DNA of 64,000 bases from an uncultured Ruminococcus sp. Its GTDB lineage: Bacteria; Bacillota; Clostridia; Oscillospirales; Acutalibacteraceae. Below, piece by piece: positions 50,213 to 58,821 of this stretch. Every line of letters starts with the position of its first letter. Within the stretch, counting starts at the first letter, position 1. The stretch covers positions 1 through 64,000 of the forward strand of contig CADCNI010000003.1 of assembly GCA_902802795.1 (NCBI GenBank). The letters are read 5' to 3'. The notes under the pieces were generated by a model. It made no database searches and had not been told where the DNA came from. It saw nothing but the letters and a program-made list of their open reading frames with translations. Made by a program: the position numbers and the translations under genes.

Positions 50213-51362
50213 CTCCGGCAATAAAATATAGATAAAAAGATTAGTCCTCAAAATCGTCATATTCTTTAAGTTTAGGATGCTTAAAATAGGATTTAACATG
50301 GTCGGAATCATCAGATAATTGCTCCATAAAATCATCGGCACGGGATTGAAGTTCTTCTTTGTCCCTCACCATTTGTCTTGTCCCAATGGACTGTTTTAAA
50401 TCATGATTTAAATACTCGTCTGGGTTGTATTCCGGAGAATAGGGAGGAAGAAAGAACAGTTGAATTTGCTCCTTATGCTTCGCCACCCATTCGGAGGTTG
50501 CGTTGCTATGATGCGCACGAAGGTTATCAAGAATTAGATAGATTTTGCGACCAACGTCTTTGATCAGACGCTCCAAAAACTCAATCAGCCTTTCAGAATT
50601 GAAAGATTGATCGCTGAACATAAAGTGTATTTTGCCTTGATTGCTAATAGCACTGATCATATTGATATGCAGTTTCTTTGATTGCACTTTTAAAACGGGG
50701 GTCTGTCCCTTTGGCGCATACCCTCTTGCGTAATTGCTCTTGTTTTGTACCGCTGTTTCATCACCCCAAAATATCTCTGCGCCCTCTTTTCTGGCGGCTT
50801 CATGAATGCTGGGGTATTCTTTTTTCAGCCATTCCTGAACCTGTTCAGGCTTTTGATTCATTGCTTGCTTCATGGGTCTCTGTACCGTAAATCCCCATCG
50901 CTTGAGATAGTCTCCCACCGTGCGTATAGGCATAGTTATCCCATGGCGTTGCTTGATCAGTTGTTGTACTGCATCACGAGTCCACAAACAGCATTTCAAT
51001 TTTAACTGATCAGGATTCTTCTCAGTAATACACTTTATAATGTCTTGTTCTTGTTCAGGGGTAAGTGTTCGTTTCTCTCCCGATTTCCGTCCGCGCTTCT
51101 GGGGTTTCAATGCACTGATTCCACCGGCTTTATACTTGCGTATCATAATGTAGATTGTATTCGTGGCAAAACCTGTAATTTCTGCGATCTCCTCTATCGG
51201 TTTATCTTTTTTCCACATCTTTATTACGGTTTTTCTCGCTTCGTATAATACCTCGGGTGTACATGTTTTATAGTCTGTTTTTTCTTCCTTTTCCATGCTT
51301 CTATTTTAGCATACTTTGCCCTATTTGTAAAGGTGAATATTATCTGTATTTAATCGCCGAGT
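50213..51362 (-). mobile_element. IS630-family insertion sequence, about 1.15 kb
   Basis: The ends are imperfect inverted repeats: CTCCGGCAATAAAATATAG at 50213 against the inverted ACTCGGCGATTAAATACAG ending at 51362. TA on both sides (50211-50212 and 51363-51364) is consistent with the TA target duplication of the family. One transposase gene fills the element. It looks complete. Confidence 0.75.
50241..51296 (-). CDS. IS630-family transposase
   Basis: This 351-residue protein has two N-terminal helix-turn-helix regions (EEIAEITGFATNTIYIMIRKY; the second about 95-150 with WTRDAVQQLI), then a DDE_3 catalytic domain with IFWGDETAVQNKS (first Asp), IYLILDNLRAHHS (second Asp) and LPPYSPEYNPDEYLN (Glu/Asp). 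No frameshift is seen. Confidence 0.92.
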   Translation of the reverse strand: MEKEEKTDYKTCTPEVLYEARKTVIKMWKKDKPIEEIAEITGFATNTIYIMIRKYKAGGISALKPQKRGRKSGEKRTLTPEQEQDIIKCITEKNPDQLKLKCCLWTRDAVQQLIKQRHGITMPIRTVGDYLKRWGFTVQRPMKQAMNQKPEQVQEWLKKEYPSIHEAARKEGAEIFWGDETAVQNKSNYARGYAPKGQTPVLKVQSKKLHINMISAISNQGKIHFMFSDQSFNSERLIEFLERLIKDVGRKIYLILDNLRAHHSNATSEWVAKHKEQIQLFFLPPYSPEYNPDEYLNHDLKQSIGTRQMVRDKEELQSRADDFMEQLSDDSDHVKSYFKHPKLKEYDDFED

Positions 51363-51455
51363 TAATAGCCTTTCAGGTTTTCTCGCTGTTTCATAAAAAT
51401 GAAAAAAATTCATACAGTGTTTATGATTTGTTGCCGCATACTGGTAAAATCGTGT

Positions 51456-51461
51456 TATAAT
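51456..51461 (+). promoter_or_regulatory. Extended -10 promoter for the gene at 51517
   Basis: TATAAT is preceded by TGT; a poor -35 (TTGCCG) lies 19 bp upstream. The distance to the ATG is about 55 bases. Confidence 0.4.
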
Positions 51462-51516
51462 TAAAATATAGCTTGTCACTATCGTATCACAACGAATGGT
51501 TTTGGAGGCAAAGGAT

Positions 51517-51966
51517 ATGGCAAAGGAAGCGAGTATAGAGATCAACTGCCGGAGGTATTCCGACAGGATTTCGGAAGTCATCGAACTGCTGGATATCGTC
51601 GGATGGAGCTTTTTTGACGAGGATGAAAACGTAGAATACCTGCCGCTGGGTGACCGCGGAGATTACAACTGGCAGATGGGTGAAACGCTGACCGAGGGCG
51701 AGGTCTACAGTCTGATCGGGCGCAAGCAGGAGCACGGCGAAATGGTGGGCGTTGTCATGTATTACCTCGACACCGACATTGGCATTACCCTGCTGGCGGA
51801 AAGCACCGCGAGCATCATGATTATGCTCAACATCAACCGCAAGACGGTGGGAGAAGATTTTTACGAAATCACCGACATCGGCTGGTACACCGAACACATC
51901 GTTCACAAACTCATCCGCAACGGCTGCCCGGTGGATTTCTTCCAGTACGAAGAAATCGAAGGATAA
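51517..51966 (+). CDS. Unrecognised 149-residue protein
   Basis: This soluble acidic protein begins MAKEASIEINCRRYSDRI and contains IVGWSFFDEDENVEYLPLGD, GVVMYYLDTDIGITLL and EITDIGWYTEHIVHKLI. No family is recognised. The ATG at 51517 follows GGAGG by 8 bases. It lies 155 bases from the IS element's right end and is a single-gene unit with a terminator downstream. Confidence 0.55.
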   Translation: MAKEASIEINCRRYSDRISEVIELLDIVGWSFFDEDENVEYLPLGDRGDYNWQMGETLTEGEVYSLIGRKQEHGEMVGVVMYYLDTDIGITLLAESTASIMIMLNINRKTVGEDFYEITDIGWYTEHIVHKLIRNGCPVDFFQYEEIEG

Positions 51967-51990
51967 TACAAAGTAAACTGCCATAATAAA

Positions 51991-52032
51991 AATCAGACCG
52001 TCCAGACACATACCGTGCCGTGCGGTCTGATT
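51991..52032. terminator. Bidirectional terminator between convergent genes
   Basis: AATCAGACCG (51991-52000) and CGGTCTGATT (52023-52032) form a perfect 10-bp stem with A/T-rich flanks on both strands. It separates the unknown gene from padR. Confidence 0.8.
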
Positions 52033-52056
52033 GATTTTGTCAGGATAGAAAAAACC

Positions 52057-52443
52057 TCACTTGTCTTCCGATTCCGTGCCGATGGTCTCCACATAAGCGA
52101 GAATCATGTCAATACCGGAGAGGAAGTTGTGATATTCGCGGGTGATCTTTTCCAGATATTCCCGTCCCATATCGGTGATGCGGTAGTGAATGCGGCGGCG
52201 GTCGTCGGAAACGGCCTTGCCCGCAATCTCTATGTACCCCCTGTCGGACATTCTGTAAATCACGCCGTAGGGATATTGAATCTTGCAGATGGAATTGCTC
52301 TGCTTATCGAGAATGGTGAGAATCTCATAAATGGTCATGTCTTTCTTGGAGAGAAACGAGAGAATCAGCATTTCGGTTAACGCTTTTTTGAGGTTTTCCG
52401 CCATTTTCTCACTGTAATCCTTGTTGCTGTTGGCTTTTGGCAT
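52057..52443 (-). CDS. PadR-family transcriptional regulator
   Basis: This 128-residue winged-helix regulator has LTEMLILSFLSKKDMTIYEIL, QYPYGVIYRMSDRGYIEI and DDRRRIHYRITDMGREYLEKI, the PadR pattern. Its C-terminal dimerisation helix is short. PadR regulators usually respond to antimicrobials or phenolics and control neighbouring efflux genes; none is adjacent. The target is unknown. Confidence 0.85.
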   Translation of the reverse strand: MPKANSNKDYSEKMAENLKKALTEMLILSFLSKKDMTIYEILTILDKQSNSICKIQYPYGVIYRMSDRGYIEIAGKAVSDDRRRIHYRITDMGREYLEKITREYHNFLSGIDMILAYVETIGTESEDK

Positions 52444-52620
52444 TGGTAATGACCTCCTAAACGGTTCTTTTGGTATTACTTATTATAATACATTCTTTTT
52501 TGATTTGGATAATAAATTGTAAATAAACTTTCATTTTTACCCTGTTTTTTTCAATTTTTGAAATTTTGGCGTTTTTATTGTTAAAACAAAAGTGTACTAA
52601 TACTTTGTCATACAAAATAG

Positions 52621-52673
52621 GCGCATGCCGTCGTTCTCTCACGGAGAAACCGGACAGCATGCGCTGTTTTTTT
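52621..52673 (+). terminator. Hairpin with T-run between padR and dacF-like gene
   Basis: GCGCATGC (52621-52628) pairs with GCATGCGC (52657-52664), with an inner GTTCTC/GAGAAAC stem, then a run of T on the plus strand. Both neighbours are on the minus strand, so its plus-strand orientation is unexplained. The rest of 52444-52713 is AT-rich and holds nothing else I can name. Confidence 0.5.
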
Positions 52674-52713
52674 GCTTTTCTTTTTCCACTCTTTACCCGG
52701 ATTCGTGAAAAAA

Positions 52714-54006
52714 TCAATTCTTCACAATGCCGCGCAGCAGTTCCCGCAGTGCAGCGCCGAAGGTGACCTTTTGGGAAGCGCGGTCGGAGCACACGTCGTA
52801 AATTCCCACTGTTTCACTGCCCAGCATCAGCCGCACCGTGCCGATGGGCTGCTGAAGTTCAATCGGCGCTTCGAGGGTTTCGGGCAGATCGACCACCGCC
52901 TTGATTTCCTTGGATTTGCCCTTTTCGGTGAGTATCTTGCCGGAAATATCCGCATAAGCGCCTACCGTTTTTTCCATGCCGCCCGTCACGGGAATCTCCG
53001 GCAGTTCCACGGCAATGTCGGACACATCTTTGATTTCCCAGTTGGCAAAACCGTAATCGAGCAGCTTTTTCGCGTCGCCAAAGCGGCTCTTGCTGTCCGG
53101 CGCACCGAGAATCACGGCGATCATCGTCATGCCGTCCCGCTGCGCCGCCGCCGAAATGCAGCATCCCGCCTTGCTGGTCGTGCCGGTTTTCAGTCCGATC
53201 GCGCCGCTGTACTGCTTGATGAGCTTGTTGGTATTGGTAAGCTGCAACGCTCCGCCGCGCAGGGTGTCCATCCAGATTTTCGTATAATTGAGCACCGCCT
53301 CATGCTTGAGCAGTTCCGCCGACGCAATGGCGATATCCTCCGCCGATGTCACATGTCCGTCCGCGTCCAGCCCCGTGCAGTTGACATAGAAGGTGTTGGT
53401 CATGCCGAGTTCCTCCGCGCGGTCGTTCATCATCGAGACAAACGCCTCGTTGGAACCCGCGATATGCTCGCCCAATGCCACGCACGCATCATTCGCGGAA
53501 CCCACCAGCGCCGCCTTGATCAGTTCATGCACCGTCATCTGCTCGTTCGGCTCCAGCCAGATCTGCGAACCGCCCATCGACGCGGCATATTCGCTGCATG
53601 TCACGTTTTCCTCCATTGTCAGCCTGCCCGCGTCATACGCTTCAAACACCAGCAGCATGGTCATGATCTTGGTGATCGACGCTTCGGGAAGCTGCTGCTG
53701 CGCATTGAGCGCGTAGACAATCTGCCCCGTTTCCGCGTTCATCAATACGGCGGCCTTGGCGGTCAGTCCGAGCGGATCGCTTACCCCTGCGGGGTTTTCT
53801 TTTTGCTCCGTTTTTTGGTCAGCGGCACTATTGTTTTGAGTGTCTGTTTTTTGTGTCTGCACCTTGGCGGCCTGCTGGGATTGCTGTTCTGCAGCCGCCC
53901 AGACATCCCCCGAAAACACAGCGAACAGCATCAGCAAAGCCGTGAATGCGGCGGTGATTTTATTTGGAAGTTTCATTCTGTTTTTCCGTTCTTTGCTATT
54001 TTTCAT
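52714..54006 (-). CDS. D-alanyl-D-alanine carboxypeptidase (DacF-like)
   Basis: This 430-residue secreted enzyme has a signal peptide (about 12-38), a Gln/Thr-rich linker and a peptidase S11 domain with S110-IT-K113, S170-A-N172 and K273-T-G275. A PBP5 C-terminal domain and a C-terminal amphipathic end (FGAALRELLRGIVKN), the likely membrane anchor, follow. It trims pentapeptides of the cell wall. It is a second such enzyme besides 9649-11196, with a shorter linker. The start at 54006 or an internal ATG at residue 11 are both possible. Confidence 0.9.
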   Translation of the reverse strand: MKNSKERKNRMKLPNKITAAFTALLMLFAVFSGDVWAAAEQQSQQAAKVQTQKTDTQNNSAADQKTEQKENPAGVSDPLGLTAKAAVLMNAETGQIVYALNAQQQLPEASITKIMTMLLVFEAYDAGRLTMEENVTCSEYAASMGGSQIWLEPNEQMTVHELIKAALVGSANDACVALGEHIAGSNEAFVSMMNDRAEELGMTNTFYVNCTGLDADGHVTSAEDIAIASAELLKHEAVLNYTKIWMDTLRGGALQLTNTNKLIKQYSGAIGLKTGTTSKAGCCISAAAQRDGMTMIAVILGAPDSKSRFGDAKKLLDYGFANWEIKDVSDIAVELPEIPVTGGMEKTVGAYADISGKILTEKGKSKEIKAVVDLPETLEAPIELQQPIGTVRLMLGSETVGIYDVCSDRASQKVTFGAALRELLRGIVKN

Positions 54007-54124
54007 CTTACGGATTCCGATCCTTTCCCATAAATATCATGCAACCCTATTTTATGCAGCCAAAGATATTTTTAGACAAGTCCACAGAATTTTCTGTTAT
54101 TCCAATATTTGTCAATCACTATCC

Positions 54125-54253
54125 ACAACTTAAGCACTCCCTCAGTCAGCTTCGCTGACAGCTCCCTCAGGGAGGGAGCCGGATATTGCCTCCCTCTTTG
54201 AGGGAGGTGGCACGCCGCAGGCGTGACGGAGGGAGTTAATTTCCCTAAGTTGT
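54125..54253. repeat. Modular hairpin repeat element of 129 bp
   Basis: Ends ACAACTTA (54125-54132) and TAAGTTGT (54246-54253) are inverted, followed inward by ACTCCCTC/GAGGGAGT. The interior is a chain of hairpins: GTCAGC-GCTGAC, GCTCCCTC-GAGGGAGC, CCTCCCTC-GAGGGAGG and CACGCC-GGCGTG. I recall this motif family from gut Clostridia. No coding content. Confidence 0.75.
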
Positions 54254-54327
54254 AAATCTGCCAATTGTTTTCCACTTTTTCGGTTTCTCAAATCTGATTA
54301 TTTAACCGCAAATTCACAAAAATGTAA

Positions 54328-54401
54328 TTGCGTTTTTGCGAAATATGTGATATAATGTTTTTTACCATAGGATTGTATCTGCCGCAGCTTTGTGGTATAA
54401 T
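54328..54401 (+). promoter_or_regulatory. Tandem promoters of uvrB
   Basis: P1: TTGCGT (54328-54333) and TATAAT (54351-54356), 17 bp. P2: TTGTAT (54373-54378) and TATAAT (54396-54401), 17 bp. No clear LexA box of the CGAAC-N4-GTTCG type was seen. Confidence 0.6.
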
Positions 54402-54453
54402 ACTATTTTACATGAGGCAATTGTGTTGATGGCAACCAAACGGAGGGATTGCG

Positions 54454-56418
54454 ATGGACCATTTCAAACTAGTTTCGGATTATCAGCCCACAGGCGATCA
54501 GCCGGAGGCGATTGAAAAATTAGTAGAGGGACTGAAAAAGGGATATCATGAACAGTCGCTTCTCGGCGTAACGGGCAGCGGCAAAACTTTCACAATGGCC
54601 AACGTCATCGCCCGCATGAACAAGCCCACGCTTGTGCTGGCGCACAACAAGGTGCTGGCGGCACAGCTTTGCAACGAGTTCCGCGAATTCTTCCCGGAAA
54701 ATGCGGTGGAATTCTTCGTCAGCTACTACGATTACTACCAGCCGGAATCCTACATTCCCACCACCGACACCTACATCGAAAAGGATTCCTCCGTCAACGA
54801 CGAAATCGACCGTCTGCGCCACTCCGCCACCTCGGCACTGTCGGAACGGCGGGATATCATCATCGTGGCCTCGGTTTCCTGCATCTACAGTATGGGCGAC
54901 CCGATCGACTACCGCAACATGGTGCTTTCCCTGCGCCCCGGCATGGAGAAAAGCCGCGACGACGTGCTAAAAAAGCTGACCGAGATCCAGTACAGCCGCA
55001 ACGACATCGAATTTGCCCGCAACACCTTCCGCGTGCGGGGGGATGTGGTGGAGGTCTTTACCTCCTATTCCAAGGAAACCGTCATCCGCATCGAATTCTT
55101 CGGGGATGAAATCGACCGCATTTCCGAGATCAATTATGTCACGGGCGAACTCAAGGCGGTTCTGAACCACATCGCCATCTATCCCGCGTCGCATTACATC
55201 GTTCCCGAAGTCAAAATGGGCAAGGCGCTCGACGACATCCAGGATGAACTGCGGGAACGTATTCAGTATTTCCAGCAGAACAACAAGCTCATCGAGGCGC
55301 AGCGCATCGAGCAGCGCGTCAACTACGACATGGAAATGCTCATGGAATGCGGCTTCTGCCCCGGCATCGAAAACTATTCCCGCGTGCTGTCGGGCAGAGA
55401 ACCCGGCACGCCTCCCTTTACTCTTATCAATTATTTTCCCGACGACTTTCTTCTCTTTGTGGACGAGTCGCACGTCAGCCTGCCGCAGGTGCGCGCCATG
55501 TACGCCGGCGACCACGCCCGCAAGAAAAACCTCATCGACTACGGCTTCCGTCTGCCCTCGGCTTACGACAACCGCCCGCTGCAATTCGACGAATTCTACT
55601 CCCTGATCCATCAGGCAATCTATATCAGCGCTACGCCGGGTCCCTTTGAAAAGGAGCACAGCGCGCAGATTGTGGAGCAGGTCATCCGTCCCACGGGACT
55701 GGTGGATCCCAAGATTTCCGTCCGTCCCACCGAGGGACAGATCGACGATCTGATCTCCGAAATCAACACGCGCGCCGCCAACGGTTTCCGCACGCTGGTG
55801 ACAACGCTCACCAAAAAGATGGCGGAAGACCTCACCGAATACATGGAGTCGCTGGGCATGCGGGTGCGCTATCTGCACCATGACATCGACACGGTGGAAC
55901 GCATGGAGATCATCCGCGATCTGCGTCTGGGCGAATTTGACACCCTGATCGGCATCAACCTGCTGCGTGAAGGACTGGATATCCCCGAAGTGTCGCTGGT
56001 GGCGATACTCGACGCGGACAAAGAGGGATTCCTGCGCAGCGAAACCTCTCTCATACAGACCATCGGCAGAGCCGCCCGCAACGCCGAGGGAACGGTCATC
56101 ATGTACGCCGACAGCGTCACCCCCTCCATGGAACGCGCCATCACCGAAACCGCCCGCCGCCGCGCCATTCAGATGAAGTACAACGAGGAACACGACATCA
56201 CCCCCAAAACCATCATCAAAAAGGTCGCGGACGTGATCGAAATCACCCAGCACGACGAAAACGGCAGCGTCAAAAGGAACGGCAAGAAACTGACCAAATC
56301 CGAGCGGGAACACCTCATCAACGAACTGACCAAACAGATGAAACAGGCGGCGAAGCTTCTCGACTTTGAGCAGGCGGCGTATCTGAGAGATCGGATTAAG
56401 GAATTGGAGAAGAAATAA
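54454..56418 (+). CDS. uvrB: Excinuclease ABC subunit B
   Basis: This 654-residue DNA-repair helicase-like protein has Walker A in [14 protein letters not shown], the beta-hairpin region [29 protein letters not shown], motif VI near QTIGRAARN, and a C-terminal UVR domain ([19 protein letters not shown]). UvrB loads at lesions with UvrA and recruits UvrC. uvrA follows at 58822, separated by four accessory genes. Confidence 0.97.
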   Translation: MDHFKLVSDYQPTGDQPEAIEKLVEGLKKGYHEQSLLGVTGSGKTFTMANVIARMNKPTLVLAHNKVLAAQLCNEFREFFPENAVEFFVSYYDYYQPESYIPTTDTYIEKDSSVNDEIDRLRHSATSALSERRDIIIVASVSCIYSMGDPIDYRNMVLSLRPGMEKSRDDVLKKLTEIQYSRNDIEFARNTFRVRGDVVEVFTSYSKETVIRIEFFGDEIDRISEINYVTGELKAVLNHIAIYPASHYIVPEVKMGKALDDIQDELRERIQYFQQNNKLIEAQRIEQRVNYDMEMLMECGFCPGIENYSRVLSGREPGTPPFTLINYFPDDFLLFVDESHVSLPQVRAMYAGDHARKKNLIDYGFRLPSAYDNRPLQFDEFYSLIHQAIYISATPGPFEKEHSAQIVEQVIRPTGLVDPKISVRPTEGQIDDLISEINTRAANGFRTLVTTLTKKMAEDLTEYMESLGMRVRYLHHDIDTVERMEIIRDLRLGEFDTLIGINLLREGLDIPEVSLVAILDADKEGFLRSETSLIQTIGRAARNAEGTVIMYADSVTPSMERAITETARRRAIQMKYNEEHDITPKTIIKKVADVIEITQHDENGSVKRNGKKLTKSEREHLINELTKQMKQAAKLLDFEQAAYLRDRIKELEKK

Positions 56419-56510
56419 CGACGGTGTGGAAGTAGGATATCCAGCGCAGGCGCAGAACTTTCCGTTTATCCTCTTTTCTATGCATTTTCTCACAAAAAGG
56501 AGTCCTCATC

Positions 56511-57248
56511 ATGCCCCATTACATCCAATCGGTCTATCTCAAATCCGCGCCGCCGCCGTCATCGTATCTGTCGGAATTACCTGTGGTGCGCCATCTCCGC
56601 CAGATCGTGGAACTGCGCCTCACCTCTGACGTGACATTCTTTGTGGGAGAAAACGGCACAGGCAAATCCACTTTGCTCGAAGCGGTTGCCGTTGCCATGG
56701 GCTTTAATCCCGAAGGCGGCACGCGCAATTTCAACTTTGCCACCGCCGAAACGCATTCCCCTCTCAACGAGTTTATCACCGTTGTCAAGGGTGTTCGCCC
56801 GCGCGACGGCTTCTTCCTGCGCGCCGAGAGTTTTTACAATGTCGCGTCCTACATCGACCTCCTTGACAGCGAACCGTCTTTCGGCGCTCCCGTGATCGAA
56901 AGCTACGGCGGCGTATCGCTGCACGAGCAATCCCACGGCGAAAGCTTTCTGGCGCTTTTCAAAAACCGCTTCGGCGGCAACGGTCTTTATCTGCTGGACG
57001 AGCCGGAGGCGGCGCTGTCCCCGTCGCGTCAGATGACGCTGATGGTGCTGATGAACGAATTGCTGCAAAAGCATTCGCAGTTCATAATCGCCACCCACTC
57101 CCCTATCCTCATGGCTTTTCCCCACGCGCAGGTGGTAGAGCTGACCGAGGACAGCATCCGGACGGTGCCGTATCAGCAAACCGAGCATTTTCAATTGACC
57201 AGACGTTTCTTAAACAACCCGGAGAAAATGATGGAAATGCTGTTTTAA
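56511..57248 (+). CDS. Small AAA/ABC-type ATPase of unknown role
   Basis: This 245-residue P-loop protein has Walker A GENGTGKST, Walker B LYLLDEPEAALSP and switch IATHSP, with a short lid (VSLHEQSHGES). The form resembles stand-alone OLD/RecF-like ATPases often found as accessory genes. It has no nuclease domain. It lies between uvrB and uvrA. AAAAAGGAG precedes the ATG. Confidence 0.8.
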   Translation: MPHYIQSVYLKSAPPPSSYLSELPVVRHLRQIVELRLTSDVTFFVGENGTGKSTLLEAVAVAMGFNPEGGTRNFNFATAETHSPLNEFITVVKGVRPRDGFFLRAESFYNVASYIDLLDSEPSFGAPVIESYGGVSLHEQSHGESFLALFKNRFGGNGLYLLDEPEAALSPSRQMTLMVLMNELLQKHSQFIIATHSPILMAFPHAQVVELTEDSIRTVPYQQTEHFQLTRRFLNNPEKMMEMLF

Positions 57249-57283
57249 CGTGAAATGTGAAGTGTGAAATGTGAAATGAAACG
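57249..57283. repeat. Short GTGAAATGTGAAG tandem repeat
   Basis: Three imperfect copies of an 8-10 bp unit lie directly after the ATPase stop. The unit is like that at 34694-34730. Confidence 0.45.
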
Positions 57284-57297
57284 AGGTACGTAACAGA

Positions 57298-57792
57298 ATG
57301 CCACTGGAAAAACTTGATAAACTGGAAAAACTTGAAAAAATATACACCCATGCTGAACATACGAACTGCTGCACCTATTTCTGCATCAAAGGGGATTTTG
57401 ACCCGGATGTGATATCGGAGCGATTGGGACTTGCGCCGGAAGCATCCCACAAAATCGGAGACAAACGAAGCAACGGCACCGCCTATGACTTCGCCGCATG
57501 GCAATTCGGCACCTGCAAGGAGTACGACATACTCGTGGAGCATCAGATGATGAAAACCATCGCGCCGCTTCTGCCAAAAGTGGAGATCTTGAGAGAAATC
57601 AAACGGGAGTTCGACGTGGCCTTCACGCTGGAGATTGTCCCCACCGTTCGCTTTGATGAGGACGTGCCTTGTCTGGCACCTTCTCTGGAGGTAATGCAGT
57701 TCTGCTGTGACACAGGAACGGAACTCGATATTGATTTGTATGTCAGTTGTCCTGATGATTTTGAAGATGAAATCATATTGGAAAACGGATAG
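57298..57792 (+). CDS. DUF4279 family protein
   Basis: This 164-residue protein has a charged N-terminus with Lys/Leu repeats and then the DUF4279 pattern: CTYFCIKGDFDPDVISERLG, ASHKIGDKRSNGTAYDFAAW and PSLEVMQFCCDTGTELDIDLY. DUF4279 proteins are small, probably immunity-like or structural, with no known reaction. It leads a run of three small accessory genes ahead of uvrA. Confidence 0.75.
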   Translation: MPLEKLDKLEKLEKIYTHAEHTNCCTYFCIKGDFDPDVISERLGLAPEASHKIGDKRSNGTAYDFAAWQFGTCKEYDILVEHQMMKTIAPLLPKVEILREIKREFDVAFTLEIVPTVRFDEDVPCLAPSLEVMQFCCDTGTELDIDLYVSCPDDFEDEIILENG

Positions 57793-57812
57793 AGAAAACG
57801 AGATGATTTCAG

Positions 57813-58496
57813 TTGAACCAAATCGAAGCAAAAGCAGTCATGACGCCCTGGGGGTATGAGCAGGAATATCCGACGGTGGACGGAAAAACGATTGCCGCAC
57901 ATCTCAGCGAATGGATGGCAAGCGAGAACGAAACCGATTGCAAATGGCTTTACCCCGCGTGGGGCAATGCGCTGCTTGTGACCGCCGAGAAAAATCTGAT
58001 ATGGCACCTGATCGACTGCGAGGACACCGTCAATGTCCCCATTCTGGTCTGCGAGGACGATCTCGACCTGAGCTGCATTGTCGTGCTGGCGAAAATCCGC
58101 AAGACGCAAAACCGCGTGTATTGGGACGCAATCGGCTTTTGGCGCAAAGAGCATTGCACCGACGACATCCGGCTCTATGGCATCCTGCACCATGAAAGCT
58201 ACAGCGACGAAGATTGGGTCAGATACGGCGGCAATATCGCCTGCGCCGGGATTGACAGCGAACAATGGCGGCAGTGGATTGGCGATCACTGGGAGGAGGA
58301 AAACCGCCGCCGCATGATGAATTATATCAAACCGCATTTGCAGGACGACAGCGACGTTTTGTGGGTGGCATATCCGCATTGGTCATTCGACCGCGAACAA
58401 TATGAAAAATGCGTGGATGATTTCAGAAAACGCCTGAAAGAACAGGAAACCGATTTTATTTTGGGAGAGGTAAATGACGGCAAGAATGACTTGTAA
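57813..58496 (+). CDS. Unrecognised 227-residue protein
   Basis: This soluble protein contains ILVCEDDLDLSCIVVLAKIRK, GILHHESYSDEDWVRYGGNIACAGI and IGDHWEEENRRRMMNYIKPHL. It has no family I recognise. The frame may start at the TTG at 57813 or at the ATG at 57840 (MTPWGYEQEYPTVDGK). It overlaps the next gene by 23 bases. Confidence 0.5.
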   Translation: MNQIEAKAVMTPWGYEQEYPTVDGKTIAAHLSEWMASENETDCKWLYPAWGNALLVTAEKNLIWHLIDCEDTVNVPILVCEDDLDLSCIVVLAKIRKTQNRVYWDAIGFWRKEHCTDDIRLYGILHHESYSDEDWVRYGGNIACAGIDSEQWRQWIGDHWEEENRRRMMNYIKPHLQDDSDVLWVAYPHWSFDREQYEKCVDDFRKRLKEQETDFILGEVNDGKNDL

Positions 58497-58725
58497 ATGC
58501 GGGCAGGCTTTAAGTAATTCACAGGCGCCCAATGAGGTAAATCTGATCGTTTTTACGGATACGGAGTGGGAAAACATCTGCAATCGCGAGCATATTCAGC
58601 AATGGATGATTCCTTTGCCGAAATATGATGTCTGGCGGTGTCCCACATGCGAAAGAATTTACGTATTTGAAAGAGGAAGCAATGACGCGAAAATCGTTTA
58701 TGTTAAGGAAACGCCGGATCAGTAG
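58474..58725 (+). CDS. Small zinc-ribbon-like protein
   Basis: This 83-residue protein has CKC near the N-terminus and CPTC after VWR, giving a CxC...CxxC arrangement that can hold zinc. It starts inside the end of the preceding gene. Function unknown. Confidence 0.55.
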   Translation: MTARMTCKCGQALSNSQAPNEVNLIVFTDTEWENICNREHIQQWMIPLPKYDVWRCPTCERIYVFERGSNDAKIVYVKETPDQ

Positions 58726-58821
58726 CAGAGTAAATGGAGTGGGAAGCCTTGGGAAAAACGGCGGACTTCGCGGCTTTGCACATAGATAATTACAACTTTT
58801 TAGGAGGAGAATATAAACAAT

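Noticed and set aside
54125..54253. CRISPR array
   Set aside because: The hairpins differ in sequence and length, and there are no equally spaced identical repeats with spacers.
54328..54453. LexA (SOS) box for uvrB
   Set aside because: No CGAAC-N4-GTTCG-like sequence was found by eye near the tandem promoters.
54967..56493. Long minus-strand frame opposite uvrB
   Set aside because: uvrB is complete with all motifs; the antisense frame is composition-driven.
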